A stretch of DNA of 64,000 nt, taken from positions 1,116,001 through 1,180,000 of the forward strand of contig NZ_CP128355.1 in assembly GCF_038789205.1 (NCBI RefSeq), read 5' to 3'. The position numbers were made by a program, and so were the translations under genes. The notes beneath the pieces were generated by a model that was given only the letters and a program-made list of their open reading frames with translations, searched no databases and was not told where the DNA came from. Origin of the DNA: Staphylococcus hsinchuensis (lineage in GTDB: Bacteria > Bacillota > Bacilli > Staphylococcales > Staphylococcaceae). Of the stretch, positions 47,202 to 55,219 are shown piece by piece (the stretch's first letter is position 1; each line of letters opens with the position of its first letter).

Positions 47202-47354
47202 ATGAACGTTTTATACAAAACAACCCTCCTCATCACAATGGCAGTTGTGACTTGGAAGGTTATGAAGATTGAGAGAAATTTAAAACCAGAAATACTCACT
47301 AGAGTTGTAAATAAAGAAAATGCAAGAAAAGTAAGAGTTAATCTTGGTCTTTAG
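47202..47354 (+). CDS. Small phage protein, 50 residues, one membrane helix
   Basis: AAGGAGG before the ATG. N-terminal hydrophobic segment (LYKTTLLITMAVVTWKVM) then a basic tail. Its 3' end overlaps the convergent gene by 17 bases. Unknown function. Confidence 0.65.
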   Translation: MNVLYKTTLLITMAVVTWKVMKIERNLKPEILTRVVNKENARKVRVNLGL

Positions 47355-47520
47355 TAAAAATTTTTTCTAAAGCATCTTTAGCTTCAGCATAAGCAATTGC
47401 ATATTCGCGCGTTAGCTCAATGTTAACAGTGCCAGTTTCAGCAATTTGTTGATTAGCTAAAATTTCAGTTTTTAATAAAGCTAAATCATGGGCGCGTTGC
47501 TCAATAGATAATTCAGACAT
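47338..47520 (-). CDS. Small helical phage protein, reverse strand
   Basis: 60 residues, MSELSIEQRAHDLALLKTEIL…, one or two helices, acidic end. AAGGAGGTGG precedes ATG 47520. Not recognised; third reverse-strand small gene in the early operon. Confidence 0.7.
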   Translation of the reverse strand: MSELSIEQRAHDLALLKTEILANQQIAETGTVNIELTREYAIAYAEAKDALEKIFTKDQD

Positions 47521-47576
47521 AGTTATCCACCTCCTTAGGTTGATAAATAAATTATACACGAAAGGAAGTGCCGATC

Positions 47577-47792
47577 ATGATAAAAAATCATCTTAACGCA
47601 AAAGAGTTATGCCAGATTTTGCCAATATCAAAATCAACTGCGTCAAAAATCATTAGAGAATTAAATGAACAACTAGAATCAGAAGGATACATCGCAATAA
47701 GAGGAAAGATACCTATTCAATTGGTACAAGAGAAGTTTCCTCACGTAGATTTTTCACAAGAAACATTAAAAGCATTGGAGGAATCGAAATGA
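47577..47792 (+). CDS. Small HTH phage protein
   Basis: 71 residues. LNAKELCQILPISKSTASKIIRELNEQL is a helix-turn-helix, followed by a wing-like GYIAIRGKIPIQLVQEKF. Resembles excisionase-type or regulatory DNA binders. ATG chosen nine bases after AAAGGAAG. Overlaps the next start (ATGA). Confidence 0.75.
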   Translation: MIKNHLNAKELCQILPISKSTASKIIRELNEQLESEGYIAIRGKIPIQLVQEKFPHVDFSQETLKALEESK

Positions 47793-47953
47793 ACAAATCA
47801 TTCTTAATCGCATTACTATCATGGATTGTACTATCACTAGCACTTACATTTGCAGGTATCTACTTCACAACTGCATTAGGTATCGCAATGTTAATCAGTA
47901 TCGCAGCATTTGTATTTTTCGAATATGAATTTTTTCAAATAAAGGAGGAGTAA
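47789..47953 (+). CDS. DUF1270-like small membrane protein
   Basis: 54 residues, two hydrophobic segments (about 5-27 and 28-45) and an acidic end; FLIALLSWIVLSLALTFAG resembles DUF1270 proteins of staphylococcal phages. GGAGGAATCG precedes the ATG, which overlaps the previous stop. Function unknown. Confidence 0.72.
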   Translation: MNKSFLIALLSWIVLSLALTFAGIYFTTALGIAMLISIAAFVFFEYEFFQIKEE

Positions 47954-47955
47954 AG

Positions 47956-48294
47956 ATGACTGATAAAGAGTTAATAGAAAAAGTTGAAAATAGAAGAAAA
48001 GAGCAGGGATTAACAATCAGAGAGATGGGTTTCAAATTAGGGCATACAGGATCATATTACATTAAGCTCAGAGACGGATATAGAAGGATTACTGATAATG
48101 CCAGAAATAAATTAAAAGAATTTTTAAACGGACAACGAGATGATATAAAAGCACCGAAATACGAAAACGAAAATATGAACAAAGCATATAAAAGTGGTTA
48201 CAACAAAGCAATCAAAGACTTAAGAGAATTTCTAGATACAAAAAAGACTGATTATCAAAAAATGAATGGAGGGCTAGATAATGGATTTAATTGA
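47956..48294 (+). CDS. HTH phage protein, first of a tandem pair
   Basis: 112 residues. XRE-like helix-turn-helix (GLTIREMGFKLGHTGSYYIKLRDGYRRIT) then a helical tail (GYNKAIKDLREFLDTKK). The same layout is found in the next gene. AAAGGAGGAG ribosome site inside the previous gene's end. Confidence 0.75.
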   Translation: MTDKELIEKVENRRKEQGLTIREMGFKLGHTGSYYIKLRDGYRRITDNARNKLKEFLNGQRDDIKAPKYENENMNKAYKSGYNKAIKDLREFLDTKKTDYQKMNGGLDNGFN

Positions 48295-48568
48295 AAAAGT
48301 TAGAGACAAAATGAAAAAAGATGGTTTAAGTGTAAATAAATTTAGTTATTTAATAGGCTTTTCTAATGCGTACGTTAGCAAACTTTTAAATGGTCATAGA
48401 AGAATTACTGAAAAAGTTGAAGGTGTTTTTAATGATTACTTATCTGGAAAATACGATGGCATAGAAATACCGAAACATACTGATGACGATAAACAAAAAA
48501 TATGCGTACAAGGTTACAGACAAGCAATTAAAGACATGAAAGAATTTATTGATTCAAAAAAAGACTGA
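48281..48568 (+). CDS. HTH phage protein, second of a tandem pair
   Basis: 95 residues. Helix-turn-helix GLSVNKFSYLIGFSNAYVSKLLNGHRRIT and tail GYRQAIKDMKEFIDSKK, clearly related to the preceding gene. Overlaps it by 14 bases. Probably a duplication that diverged. Confidence 0.75.
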   Translation: MDLIEKVRDKMKKDGLSVNKFSYLIGFSNAYVSKLLNGHRRITEKVEGVFNDYLSGKYDGIEIPKHTDDDKQKICVQGYRQAIKDMKEFIDSKKD

Positions 48569-48649
48569 AACTTGCGCCAACAAGTAACAGTCAGAATTAA
48601 AGACAAAAATATACAAGTCAAATATACACAATTTTAGGAGGATTAGTCA

Positions 48650-49135
48650 ATGAGTACATTATTTAATTTGAAAGATGATTATAAACAAGTATATGACTTA
48701 ATAGCTGAACAAGGTGATGAACAAGTGTTGAATGACACTTTAGCAAGTATAAATGACGCGCTTGAAGATAAAGCAGATGGTTATGTTGCTGTGATTAAAT
48801 CTTTAGAGAGTGACAACGCTGCTATTGATGAAGAAATTAAAAGGTTGCAACAACGTAAAACTACAAACAAAAACGGGATTGATCGTTTGAAAGAAACACT
48901 CAAAGAAACTATGGAATCTACTGGTAAAACTAAATTTAAAACTGCATTAAACAGTTACAACATTCAAAATAATCCACCTAGTTTAAATGTATTAGATGAA
49001 AAACTAATACCTAAAGATTATTGGATATCACAAGCACCTAAATTGAATAAAAAGGATGCATTAGCTGAATTAAAAGAAGGCAAGGAGATTCCTGGTGTAG
49101 AAGTGAAACAAACACGTAGTTTGAGGGTGAGATAA
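48650..49135 (+). CDS. Siphovirus Gp157-like protein
   Basis: 161 residues. Central coiled coil (about 40-95) and C-terminal PKDYWISQAPKLNKKDALAELKEGKEIPGVEV, the Gp157 hallmark. Such proteins occur next to single-strand annealing genes. TAGGAGG ribosome site. Confidence 0.88.
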   Translation: MSTLFNLKDDYKQVYDLIAEQGDEQVLNDTLASINDALEDKADGYVAVIKSLESDNAAIDEEIKRLQQRKTTNKNGIDRLKETLKETMESTGKTKFKTALNSYNIQNNPPSLNVLDEKLIPKDYWISQAPKLNKKDALAELKEGKEIPGVEVKQTRSLRVR

Positions 49136-49903
49136 ATGAGTGGAGAGCAAGATATTTTAAAAAAACTAAAAATCAATAATATAGCAAACAAGAATAAGAA
49201 GAAATTTTATAAGTTTGCAGTATACGGAAAAATCGGTACTGGAAAAACGACATTTGCTACTAGAAATAATAATGCTTTTGTAATTGATATCAATGAAGAT
49301 GGTACAACAGTAGTTGATGAAGGTTCAGATGTATCTATAGAAAATTACGATCACTTTGTTTATGTCATTAAATATTTACCAACTATTTTGAAACAAATGC
49401 GTGATCAAGGTCAACAAATAGATGTTGTTGTAATTGAAACGATACAAAAATTACGCGATATGACAATGCAAGATGTTATGAAAAACAAATCAAAAAAGCC
49501 TACATTCAACGACTGGGGCGAAGTAGCTGAACGAATTGTAAGTATGTATAGATTATTAGCAAAACAACAGGAAGAACATCAATTTCACTTTGTTATTACT
49601 GGTCATGAAGGCATTAATAAAGACAAAGACGATGAAGGAAGCACTATAAATCCTACTATTACTATTGAAGCGCAAGAACAAATTAAAAAGGCTATTACAT
49701 CACAAAGTGACGTATTGGCTAGAGCGATGGTTTTAGAGCATGAAGTAGATGGGGTTAAAAGAAAAGATTATGTATTGAATGCTGAACCATCAGATACATT
49801 TGAAACGAAAATCAGACATTCACCTTCTATAACAATTAATAACAAAGTATTTATAAATCCAAGTATCAATGACGTAGTAGAAGCAATTAGGAACGGAAAC
49901 TAA
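49136..49903 (+). CDS. Sak4-like RecA-fold phage ATPase
   Basis: 255 residues. Walker A YGKIGTGKTTFA (about 31-42), Walker-B-like VVVIETIQKL, sensor-like HFVITGHEG. Member of the AAA_24 / Sak4 phage recombination group; assists single-strand annealing with the DUF669 protein next door. Start is the ATG directly after the previous stop. Confidence 0.86.
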   Translation: MSGEQDILKKLKINNIANKNKKKFYKFAVYGKIGTGKTTFATRNNNAFVIDINEDGTTVVDEGSDVSIENYDHFVYVIKYLPTILKQMRDQGQQIDVVVIETIQKLRDMTMQDVMKNKSKKPTFNDWGEVAERIVSMYRLLAKQQEEHQFHFVITGHEGINKDKDDEGSTINPTITIEAQEQIKKAITSQSDVLARAMVLEHEVDGVKRKDYVLNAEPSDTFETKIRHSPSITINNKVFINPSINDVVEAIRNGN

Positions 49904-49925
49904 AAATAAAGGACGGTAATCAATT

Positions 49926-50453
49926 ATGAATTTCAATTTAAACTTACAAGGTGCACAAGAAATCGGTAATTATATGCAACCAGGACAATACAGTGTAAAA
50001 ATTAAAAACTTTGAATCAAAAGAATCTAAAAATGGACACCCACAAATCGCTATTACTTTTTCACACAAAGAAGAAGGAGATTTCACTCATTATGCAAATG
50101 GTGATACTTCAAATGACTTTGCAAAAAACTGGTTATTCACTTTCATAAAAGCAGTAGGTGTGCAAGGTAATAACGGTCAATTTAGCTTTACTGAACGAGA
50201 TATTATTGGAAAACCTATCAACATTGAATTGAAACGTGAATACAACGACTATACAGAAAAGTGGAACACAGTTTTAAAACGTTTCTGGAAATTTGAAGGT
50301 ACACCAGTTTACGAAAAGTATGAAGTTAAAGAATCAGAAAAAAATAATAATAATCAACAACAAACTAACAAACCTAGTGTAAACGATGGTAACAATCCAT
50401 TCGCTAATGCAAATGGTCCGATTGATTTAGACGATTCGACGCTCCCATTTTAA
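49926..50453 (+). CDS. DUF669 ssDNA-binding-type protein
   Basis: 175 residues. An OB-fold-like N-terminal part (about 1-125), an Asn/Gln-rich linker, and the C-terminal tail PIDLDDSTLPF, which matches the acidic, Phe-ended tail of SSB proteins. Probably binds single-stranded DNA for recombination or replication. GGACGG-type weak ribosome site. Confidence 0.82.
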   Translation: MNFNLNLQGAQEIGNYMQPGQYSVKIKNFESKESKNGHPQIAITFSHKEEGDFTHYANGDTSNDFAKNWLFTFIKAVGVQGNNGQFSFTERDIIGKPINIELKREYNDYTEKWNTVLKRFWKFEGTPVYEKYEVKESEKNNNNQQQTNKPSVNDGNNPFANANGPIDLDDSTLPF

Positions 50454-50465
50454 TGAGGTGATAGT

Positions 50466-51014
50466 ATGGCAGAAATTTGGAGAGATGTTGTAGGTTTTGA
50501 AGGGATATATGAAGTTAGTAATAAAGGCAATGTAAGAACCCATAAAAATAAAACAACTTATACAAAAAAGCATGGTGTTAGAAAGTGGAAACAACGATAT
50601 TTAAAAAATAAAACACCTAATGGCAGAGATGTAAGAGTTGCTTTATGGAAAGGCGGAAAACCTAAACACTATTTAGTCCATAGATTAGTAGCTTATGCTT
50701 TTATACCAACTATTGACGGTAAAAATTGTATTAATCATATAGATGGCAATCCTAAAAATAATAATGTTAATAATCTTGAATGGTGCAATCATTTAGAAAA
50801 TAACAGACATGCATTTGAAACTGGATTAATGAGCACCAATATGAAAGTAAAGTTAATCAATCATTTAGGTATTGAATACGAATTTATAAGCATGTCAAGA
50901 GCTTGTAAATTTTTAGGACGATGTCACGGCTATATAAGTAATAAATTAAGGCAAGGTCATAATGAAGTGAAAGACATTCACGGAAATATTTTTAAAGTAG
51001 AGAAGTTGATGTAA
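50466..51014 (+). CDS. HNH homing endonuclease (NUMOD4-HNH-NUMOD1)
   Basis: 182 residues. NUMOD4 at the start (EIWRDVVGFEGIYEVSNKGNVR), HNH motif VHRLVAYAFIP…INHIDGNPKNNNVNNLEWCNHLENN, and a NUMOD1-like DNA-binding end (MSRACKFLGRCHGYISNKL). A free-standing homing endonuclease that cuts intronless or allele-lacking phages. It splits the DUF669-HNHc gene pair. GAGGTGATAG ribosome site. Confidence 0.92.
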   Translation: MAEIWRDVVGFEGIYEVSNKGNVRTHKNKTTYTKKHGVRKWKQRYLKNKTPNGRDVRVALWKGGKPKHYLVHRLVAYAFIPTIDGKNCINHIDGNPKNNNVNNLEWCNHLENNRHAFETGLMSTNMKVKLINHLGIEYEFISMSRACKFLGRCHGYISNKLRQGHNEVKDIHGNIFKVEKLM

Positions 51015-51689
51015 ATGCCTAAAATCACAAAATACAAACAAAATACTAAGGGTTTGTATGACGTAGTTGTTACAGATGTAGAAATACCAGATCAAGCTAT
51101 TGATTTACTAGATATAAATCAAACAGTAGATGTTGATTGTTCAGTGATAGACCCTAATTCTATCACTGGCAAACAACGTCGAAAGATATTTGCACTTGTG
51201 AACGATATAGAAGCTTATACAGGGCAACCCAGAGAATATATGAGGTATATGTTCCAAGATTTTGTTCAGTTCATATACGGTTATGAGAAACGCGTATCAC
51301 TAGCAACATGCAGCCGAACTGTAGCTAAACAAGTTATAGAAATAATTATTGAGTGGGTTTTTATACACAACATTCCACTTAACTATAAAACAAGTGATTT
51401 GTTAAAAAATGATAAGCAATTTTTATATAGAGCCACAGTAAATAGAAATTGTATTGTTTGTGGTAAACCACATTCAGAACTTGCACATTATCACGCGGTA
51501 GGACGAGGACGTAACAGACGCAAGATTAATCATATAGGCAATCAAGTATTAGCACTATGTCCTAATCACCACAGAGAACAGCATCAAATAGGCATGGACA
51601 GTTTCAACGAGAAATACAAATTACATGACAGTTGGGTGGATGTAGATGAGAGACTCAACCAAATGTTGAAAGGAGAAAGAATAAAATGA
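51015..51689 (+). CDS. Putative HNHc nuclease (HNHc_6-like)
   Basis: 224 residues. Cys/His cluster NCIVCGKPHSELAHYHAVG and LALCPNHHREQHQIG in the C-terminal third form the HNH nuclease. The N-terminal half (SITGKQRRKIFALVNDIEAYTG) is typical of this phage family, often linked to recombination. Overlaps the next gene by 4 bases. Confidence 0.85.
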   Translation: MPKITKYKQNTKGLYDVVVTDVEIPDQAIDLLDINQTVDVDCSVIDPNSITGKQRRKIFALVNDIEAYTGQPREYMRYMFQDFVQFIYGYEKRVSLATCSRTVAKQVIEIIIEWVFIHNIPLNYKTSDLLKNDKQFLYRATVNRNCIVCGKPHSELAHYHAVGRGRNRRKINHIGNQVLALCPNHHREQHQIGMDSFNEKYKLHDSWVDVDERLNQMLKGERIK

Positions 51690-51973
51690 CAATCATAAGA
51701 AGTGCAGTGGGTTTAGGCATTTTAACTAAAGAAGTAAGAATTAGAAAAGATTTAACCTTTTTCGAAAAGATACTGATATGTGAACTTGATTCACTGACGA
51801 ATAATGTTGAAGGTTCTACAGACATTTCAAATGAAGAGTTATCAGAACTTTATGGAGTTTCTGAGTCAACAGTTAAAAGATCAATTAAAAAGCTTGAGAA
51901 ACTAGGTTTTATAGAAAGAGAAGTAGAAAACGTAAATTATATCAATAGAAGAAAGATAACTGTTAAGAGGTGA
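51686..51973 (+). CDS. Helix-turn-helix replication-module protein
   Basis: 95 residues. Winged helix: NEELSELYGVSESTVKRSIKKLEKLGFIERE. Precedes the initiator gene by 5 bases and overlaps the HNH gene. Likely the first half of the replication initiation module. Confidence 0.8.
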   Translation: MTIIRSAVGLGILTKEVRIRKDLTFFEKILICELDSLTNNVEGSTDISNEELSELYGVSESTVKRSIKKLEKLGFIEREVENVNYINRRKITVKR

Positions 51974-51978
51974 GTTAA

Positions 51979-52779
51979 ATGAATAACAGAGATTACATTT
52001 CTTCAATAATCACTCAATTCAGCGGACAAAACAATATTATCCCTATACCTGCTATCTACTTAAAAATAACTGAGGATTATCCAACTGCTGCATTACTTAA
52101 CCAATTGATTTATTGGTCGGATAGAACAAGTAGAAAAGACGATTACTTTTATAAATCTTATAAAGAATGGGAAGACGAAATATATTTATCTAAATACCAA
52201 GTAATGCGCTCAATAAAAAAATTGAAAAGTATGGGAATTGTAGAAACTGCTTTAAAAAAGGCGAATGGTGCGCCTACAGTTCATTATAAAGTCGATAGTG
52301 AAGTTACTTCACAATGGATTGTTAAGTTTCTTAACAATGGAAAGTCAACAAACTTAACAATGGATAGTAAAGAAACTCAACAATCTTTAACAGAGATTAC
52401 TACAGAGAATACAACAGAGATTACTAACAATAATATATTGTCGGGCAACCCGACGACGTATCCTTACAAAGAAGTAATTGAGTATCTCAACAAACAAACA
52501 GGGAAGCAATTCAGATCAACTACTAAAAAGAATCAATCGCTAATTAAAGCAAGAGTGAATGAGGGGTTTACGCTAGATGACTTTAAAAAGGTTATTGACA
52601 ATATGACTAACCAGTGGCTAAACGATAACAAGATGAGTAAGTACCTAAGACCCGAAACATTATTCGGTACTAAATTCGAGGGATACCTTAACCAAGAATC
52701 AAATACACAACCTAATAACCCATACGCTAATGCATTTGAAAATGCACAGCCATTGGATATGGAAAATCTACCGTTCTAA
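51979..52779 (+). CDS. Replication initiator, DnaD-like with conserved phage C-terminal domain
   Basis: 266 residues. N-terminal winged helix (about 20-110: LLNQLIYWSDRTSRKDD…LSKYQVMRSIKKLKSMGI), linker, then the conserved phage C-terminal domain (about 160-250: YPYKEVIEYLNKQTGKQFRSTT…LRPETLFGTKFEGYL). Ends in PLDMENLPF, an SSB-like acidic tail. Likely binds iterons inside its own gene and recruits the loader encoded next. Confidence 0.85.
   Translation: MNNRDYISSIITQFSGQNNIIPIPAIYLKITEDYPTAALLNQLIYWSDRTSRKDDYFYKSYKEWEDEIYLSKYQVMRSIKKLKSMGIVETALKKANGAPTVHYKVDSEVTSQWIVKFLNNGKSTNLTMDSKETQQSLTEITTENTTEITNNNILSGNPTTYPYKEVIEYLNKQTGKQFRSTTKKNQSLIKARVNEGFTLDDFKKVIDNMTNQWLNDNKMSKYLRPETLFGTKFEGYLNQESNTQPNNPYANAFENAQPLDMENLPF
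52311..52440 (+). other. Candidate phage replication origin (iteron cluster)
   Basis: Within the initiator gene, three ACAATGGA copies (two as TTAACAATGGA) and repeated CAGAGATTACTA/ACAGAGA units lie in an AT-rich linker-coding stretch, the usual place for origins of such phages. Confidence 0.45.
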
Positions 52780-52791
52780 AGGAGTGATGAA

Positions 52792-53577
52792 ATGGAGGCT
52801 TTCCAGAACCTAGCTAAAAAAGCAGGTTTTAGAAATAAAATAGTTAAACAAGAGTTTGAATTACATTGTAAAGATTGTGGTCGTAAATATGACTACTACG
52901 AATTTGATAATGGGCAAGTGGTCAAAGATGGTTGTGACTGCGACATGATTGCACTAGCCAAAGAATCTACAGAAAATTATCGAAAGAAACAACGCAAGTC
53001 AAAAGCAGAAAAGATATTTAAACAATCTATAATAAACGACAATTTAGCTCAAGTTACATTTGAGAATTACCAACCTACATCAGAAAAGCTAAATTACGCT
53101 AAAGGTTTGTGTCAAAGGTACGCCCAAAACTTCACGTTAGACAATAAGCAATCACTATTAATTCAGGGATCGTTTGGTACAGGTAAGTCGCATTTATCTA
53201 TGAGTATTGTAAAAGAAGTTAAGGCAAAAGGTTACACAGTGCTTTATATGAACGTACCTCAGCTCATTTCCACAATTAAAAATACCTACAACAACAGAAA
53301 TGGTATGACTGAACAAGAGCTAGCACAAATTATTAGTGATGTTGATCTAATGGTATTTGATGATTTTGGTATCAACATGAATGAATTTGCAACAAGTAAG
53401 ATGTTCGAGTTAGTCGAAAGCAGAGTAGGTAAACACAATATATTTACAACTAACCTAGATGAAAAAGAAATGACTAGAAATAAAGATATGCAACGTATAT
53501 TTAGCAGAATTATGAGTAATACAACGCTAATCAAAATGGACGGTCAAGATTACAGAACAAGGGGGCTTAAATTTTGA
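52792..53577 (+). CDS. DnaC/DnaI-like helicase loader
   Basis: 261 residues. N-terminal zinc site (CKDC, CDC), then AAA+ domain: Walker A IQGSFGTGKSHLS, Walker B VDLMVFDDFGIN, sensor-1 NIFTTNL and Arg-finger RIFSRIM. Loads the replicative helicase at the phage origin. AAAGGAGTGATG ribosome site. Confidence 0.93.
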   Translation: MEAFQNLAKKAGFRNKIVKQEFELHCKDCGRKYDYYEFDNGQVVKDGCDCDMIALAKESTENYRKKQRKSKAEKIFKQSIINDNLAQVTFENYQPTSEKLNYAKGLCQRYAQNFTLDNKQSLLIQGSFGTGKSHLSMSIVKEVKAKGYTVLYMNVPQLISTIKNTYNNRNGMTEQELAQIISDVDLMVFDDFGINMNEFATSKMFELVESRVGKHNIFTTNLDEKEMTRNKDMQRIFSRIMSNTTLIKMDGQDYRTRGLKF

Positions 53578-53732
53578 TTACATTACAAGAAATAAAACAA
53601 AATCTTGAGTGTTCTGATGTATATGCTCAGAAACTCATAGACGACGCACAGGGCGACGAAAAGAGATTAGAGGATACTTACTATAGAAAACTTGCAGAAC
53701 GTCGTATACGCTCCTCTATTGTCGAATATTAG
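53574..53732 (+). CDS. Small phage protein, 52 residues
   Basis: TTG start overlapping the loader's stop. MITLQEIKQNLECSDVYAQKLIDDA…, helical, charged, ending RSSIVEY. Similar small genes follow DnaC-like genes in staphylococcal phages. Function unknown. Confidence 0.7.
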   Translation: MITLQEIKQNLECSDVYAQKLIDDAQGDEKRLEDTYYRKLAERRIRSSIVEY

Positions 53733-53742
53733 GAGGTATGAC

Positions 53743-53961
53743 ATGGCTTTAAGAGATAAGTTTTATCTGTTTGATAGTAAGGGTAACAAAATGATTTCAG
53801 TTATTCCTAATAACAAAACTGGTTTGTACAGAGTAAGCGGTATTATCAAAACTTACTACGAAGGTAAGCGATGGTATTTATCAAATGAAGAATTAGAAAC
53901 GTTCATCAGTAACGAAAAGTTAACTAAAGGTCATCAGACGAACCTATTTGAATATTTGTAG
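53743..53961 (+). CDS. Small hypothetical phage protein
   Basis: 72 residues, MALRDKFYLFDSKGNKMISV…, beta-rich then helical. AGGAGG six bases before ATG 53743. Not recognised. Confidence 0.7.
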   Translation: MALRDKFYLFDSKGNKMISVIPNNKTGLYRVSGIIKTYYEGKRWYLSNEELETFISNEKLTKGHQTNLFEYL

Positions 53962-53970
53962 AGGTGGCAC

Positions 53971-54396
53971 ATGAGTAAATATAATGCGAAGAAAATTGAG
54001 TACAAAGGACATGTATTTGATAGCAAAGTAGAGTGTGAATATTACCAACATTTAGAAAGTAAGATGAATGGCGTTAACTATGATCGTATCGAAATACAAC
54101 CAAGATACGAGCTTGTACCTAAGTTTGGTAAGCAACGTAAGGCAGAATATATTGCAGATTTTGCATTATATCTCAATGATGAGTTGATCGAAGTGATAGA
54201 TGTTAAAGGTAGACCTACCGAAACGGCAAAACTTAAAGCTAAGATGTTCAGATACTTATACAGAGATGTAAAACTCACATGGATATGTAAAGCACCTAAA
54301 TATACAGGTCAAGAATGGATAACATATGAAGAATTAATCAAAGTACGCAGGGAGCGTAAGAAGGAGAAGATGAAGAATGGTAAAAATCAAACGTAA
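53971..54396 (+). CDS. DUF1064 protein, PD-(D/E)xK-like
   Basis: 141 residues. VFDSKVECEYYQHL supplies a Glu, YIADFALYLNDELIEVIDVKG supplies D and ExK-like ending (DVKG), all typical of DUF1064, a RecU/Vsr-like fold. May resolve junctions or process phage DNA. GAGGTGGC ribosome site. Confidence 0.88.
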   Translation: MSKYNAKKIEYKGHVFDSKVECEYYQHLESKMNGVNYDRIEIQPRYELVPKFGKQRKAEYIADFALYLNDELIEVIDVKGRPTETAKLKAKMFRYLYRDVKLTWICKAPKYTGQEWITYEELIKVRRERKKEKMKNGKNQT

Positions 54397-54451
54397 AGTA
54401 AAAGAAAAACAGAAACATTTTATAGATGATTTGGAGGAGGATTATAGATGA
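54377..54451 (+). CDS. Candidate 24-residue charged peptide
   Basis: ATG GTA AAA ATC AAA CGT opens MVKIKRKVKEKQKHFIDDLEEDYR, overlapping the end of the DUF1064 gene. GGAGAAGATGAAG upstream is a fair ribosome site. Its end overlaps the next start (ATGA). Low certainty because of size. Confidence 0.45.
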   Translation: MVKIKRKVKEKQKHFIDDLEEDYR

Positions 54452-54542
54452 ATGAATTAATCAAACAAGTAAAAAATGGAGTAAAGATAAAGATTTAGAC
54501 GGTACTATATTTAAAATAATAACAGACTATAGAGAAGGTTAA
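54448..54542 (+). pseudogene. Short phage gene broken at an A-run
   Basis: GGAGGAGGATTATAG precedes ATG. The frame MNELIKQVKNGVKIKI stops early; shifting one base at the six-A run (54475 region) gives KWSKDKDLDGTIFKIITDYREG. Together MNELIKQV…WSKDKDLDG resembles the start of MazG-like phage proteins, so this looks like a frameshifted, shortened remnant. Confidence 0.5.
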
Positions 54543-54560
54543 ACATAAGGAGGACGACAA

Positions 54561-54692
54561 ATGAAACTAATACTAAAACTATTATTAACACTTGCACTCT
54601 ATGAAGAACTAAGTAAAGAGATCACTTACGAAATCATTTGTCGTATGCAAGCGGAAGATATGGTAGATCAACCAAAGGATTATGAAGAATGA
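54561..54692 (+). CDS. rinB: RinB-like transcriptional activator
   Basis: 43 residues, MKLILKLLLTLALYEELSKEITYEII…, the pattern of a hydrophobic N-helix with ALYEE then an amphipathic helix seen in staphylococcal RinB. AGGAGGACG precedes the ATG. Two genes before rinA, where RinB lies in phi11-type phages. Assists activation of int or late genes. Confidence 0.6.
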   Translation: MKLILKLLLTLALYEELSKEITYEIICRMQAEDMVDQPKDYEE

Positions 54693-54769
54693 TAACAATA
54701 TTAATACCATTGCTAGGACTTGCGTATATTATTTACAGAGCGAAACGAAAAAATAAAGAGGTGATTTGA
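54689..54769 (+). CDS. 26-residue membrane peptide between rinB and rinA
   Basis: ATG overlaps the rinB stop. MITILIPLLGLAYIIYRAKRKNKEVI: one membrane helix and a basic end. Its last codons contain the ribosome site of rinA, so its translation may couple rinB to rinA. Confidence 0.5.
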   Translation: MITILIPLLGLAYIIYRAKRKNKEVI

Positions 54770-55219
54770 TTGTCGGTTATGAATCACAAAGTTGTGGAAT
54801 TGAACACAGTTGATATGCGAGTATTAGAGGGCTATATAAAAAATGTTGAAAAGTTACGAATGAGATTGAAGGTTAGACGTTTAGAGATATTAGATAACCC
54901 TATAGAAGAAAATCCAGGAGCTGGTAAATCAAATATTCCATCTAATCCAATAGAGCGAGAAACCATGAAATGTTTAGATGATGATTACTATCTTAATTTA
55001 GACAAGATTATCAGAGGTGTAGAACACGTATATAACAAAGCTGATGATGAAGTTAAAGAAATAATGCGATTAAAATATTGGGAACCTAAACTTGGATTAG
55101 AAACGTGGGAACAGTTAGCAGAAGAAATGCATTACTCTAAAACTAGCATATTGAGAGTACGTGAAAGATACCTAAGAGAATTTGCTAATAAGATTGATTT
55201 TGTAAATTCGGACTTTTAA
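54770..55219 (+). CDS. rinA: RinA-like late transcription activator
   Basis: 149 residues. C-terminal helix-turn-helix with WEQLAEEMHYSKTSILRVRERYL, N-terminal helical dimer region (ELNTVDMRVLEGYIKNVEKLRMR). Activates transcription of packaging and structural genes. TTG start five bases after GAGGTGA; an ATG three codons later has worse spacing. Confidence 0.85.
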   Translation: MSVMNHKVVELNTVDMRVLEGYIKNVEKLRMRLKVRRLEILDNPIEENPGAGKSNIPSNPIERETMKCLDDDYYLNLDKIIRGVEHVYNKADDEVKEIMRLKYWEPKLGLETWEQLAEEMHYSKTSILRVRERYLREFANKIDFVNSDF

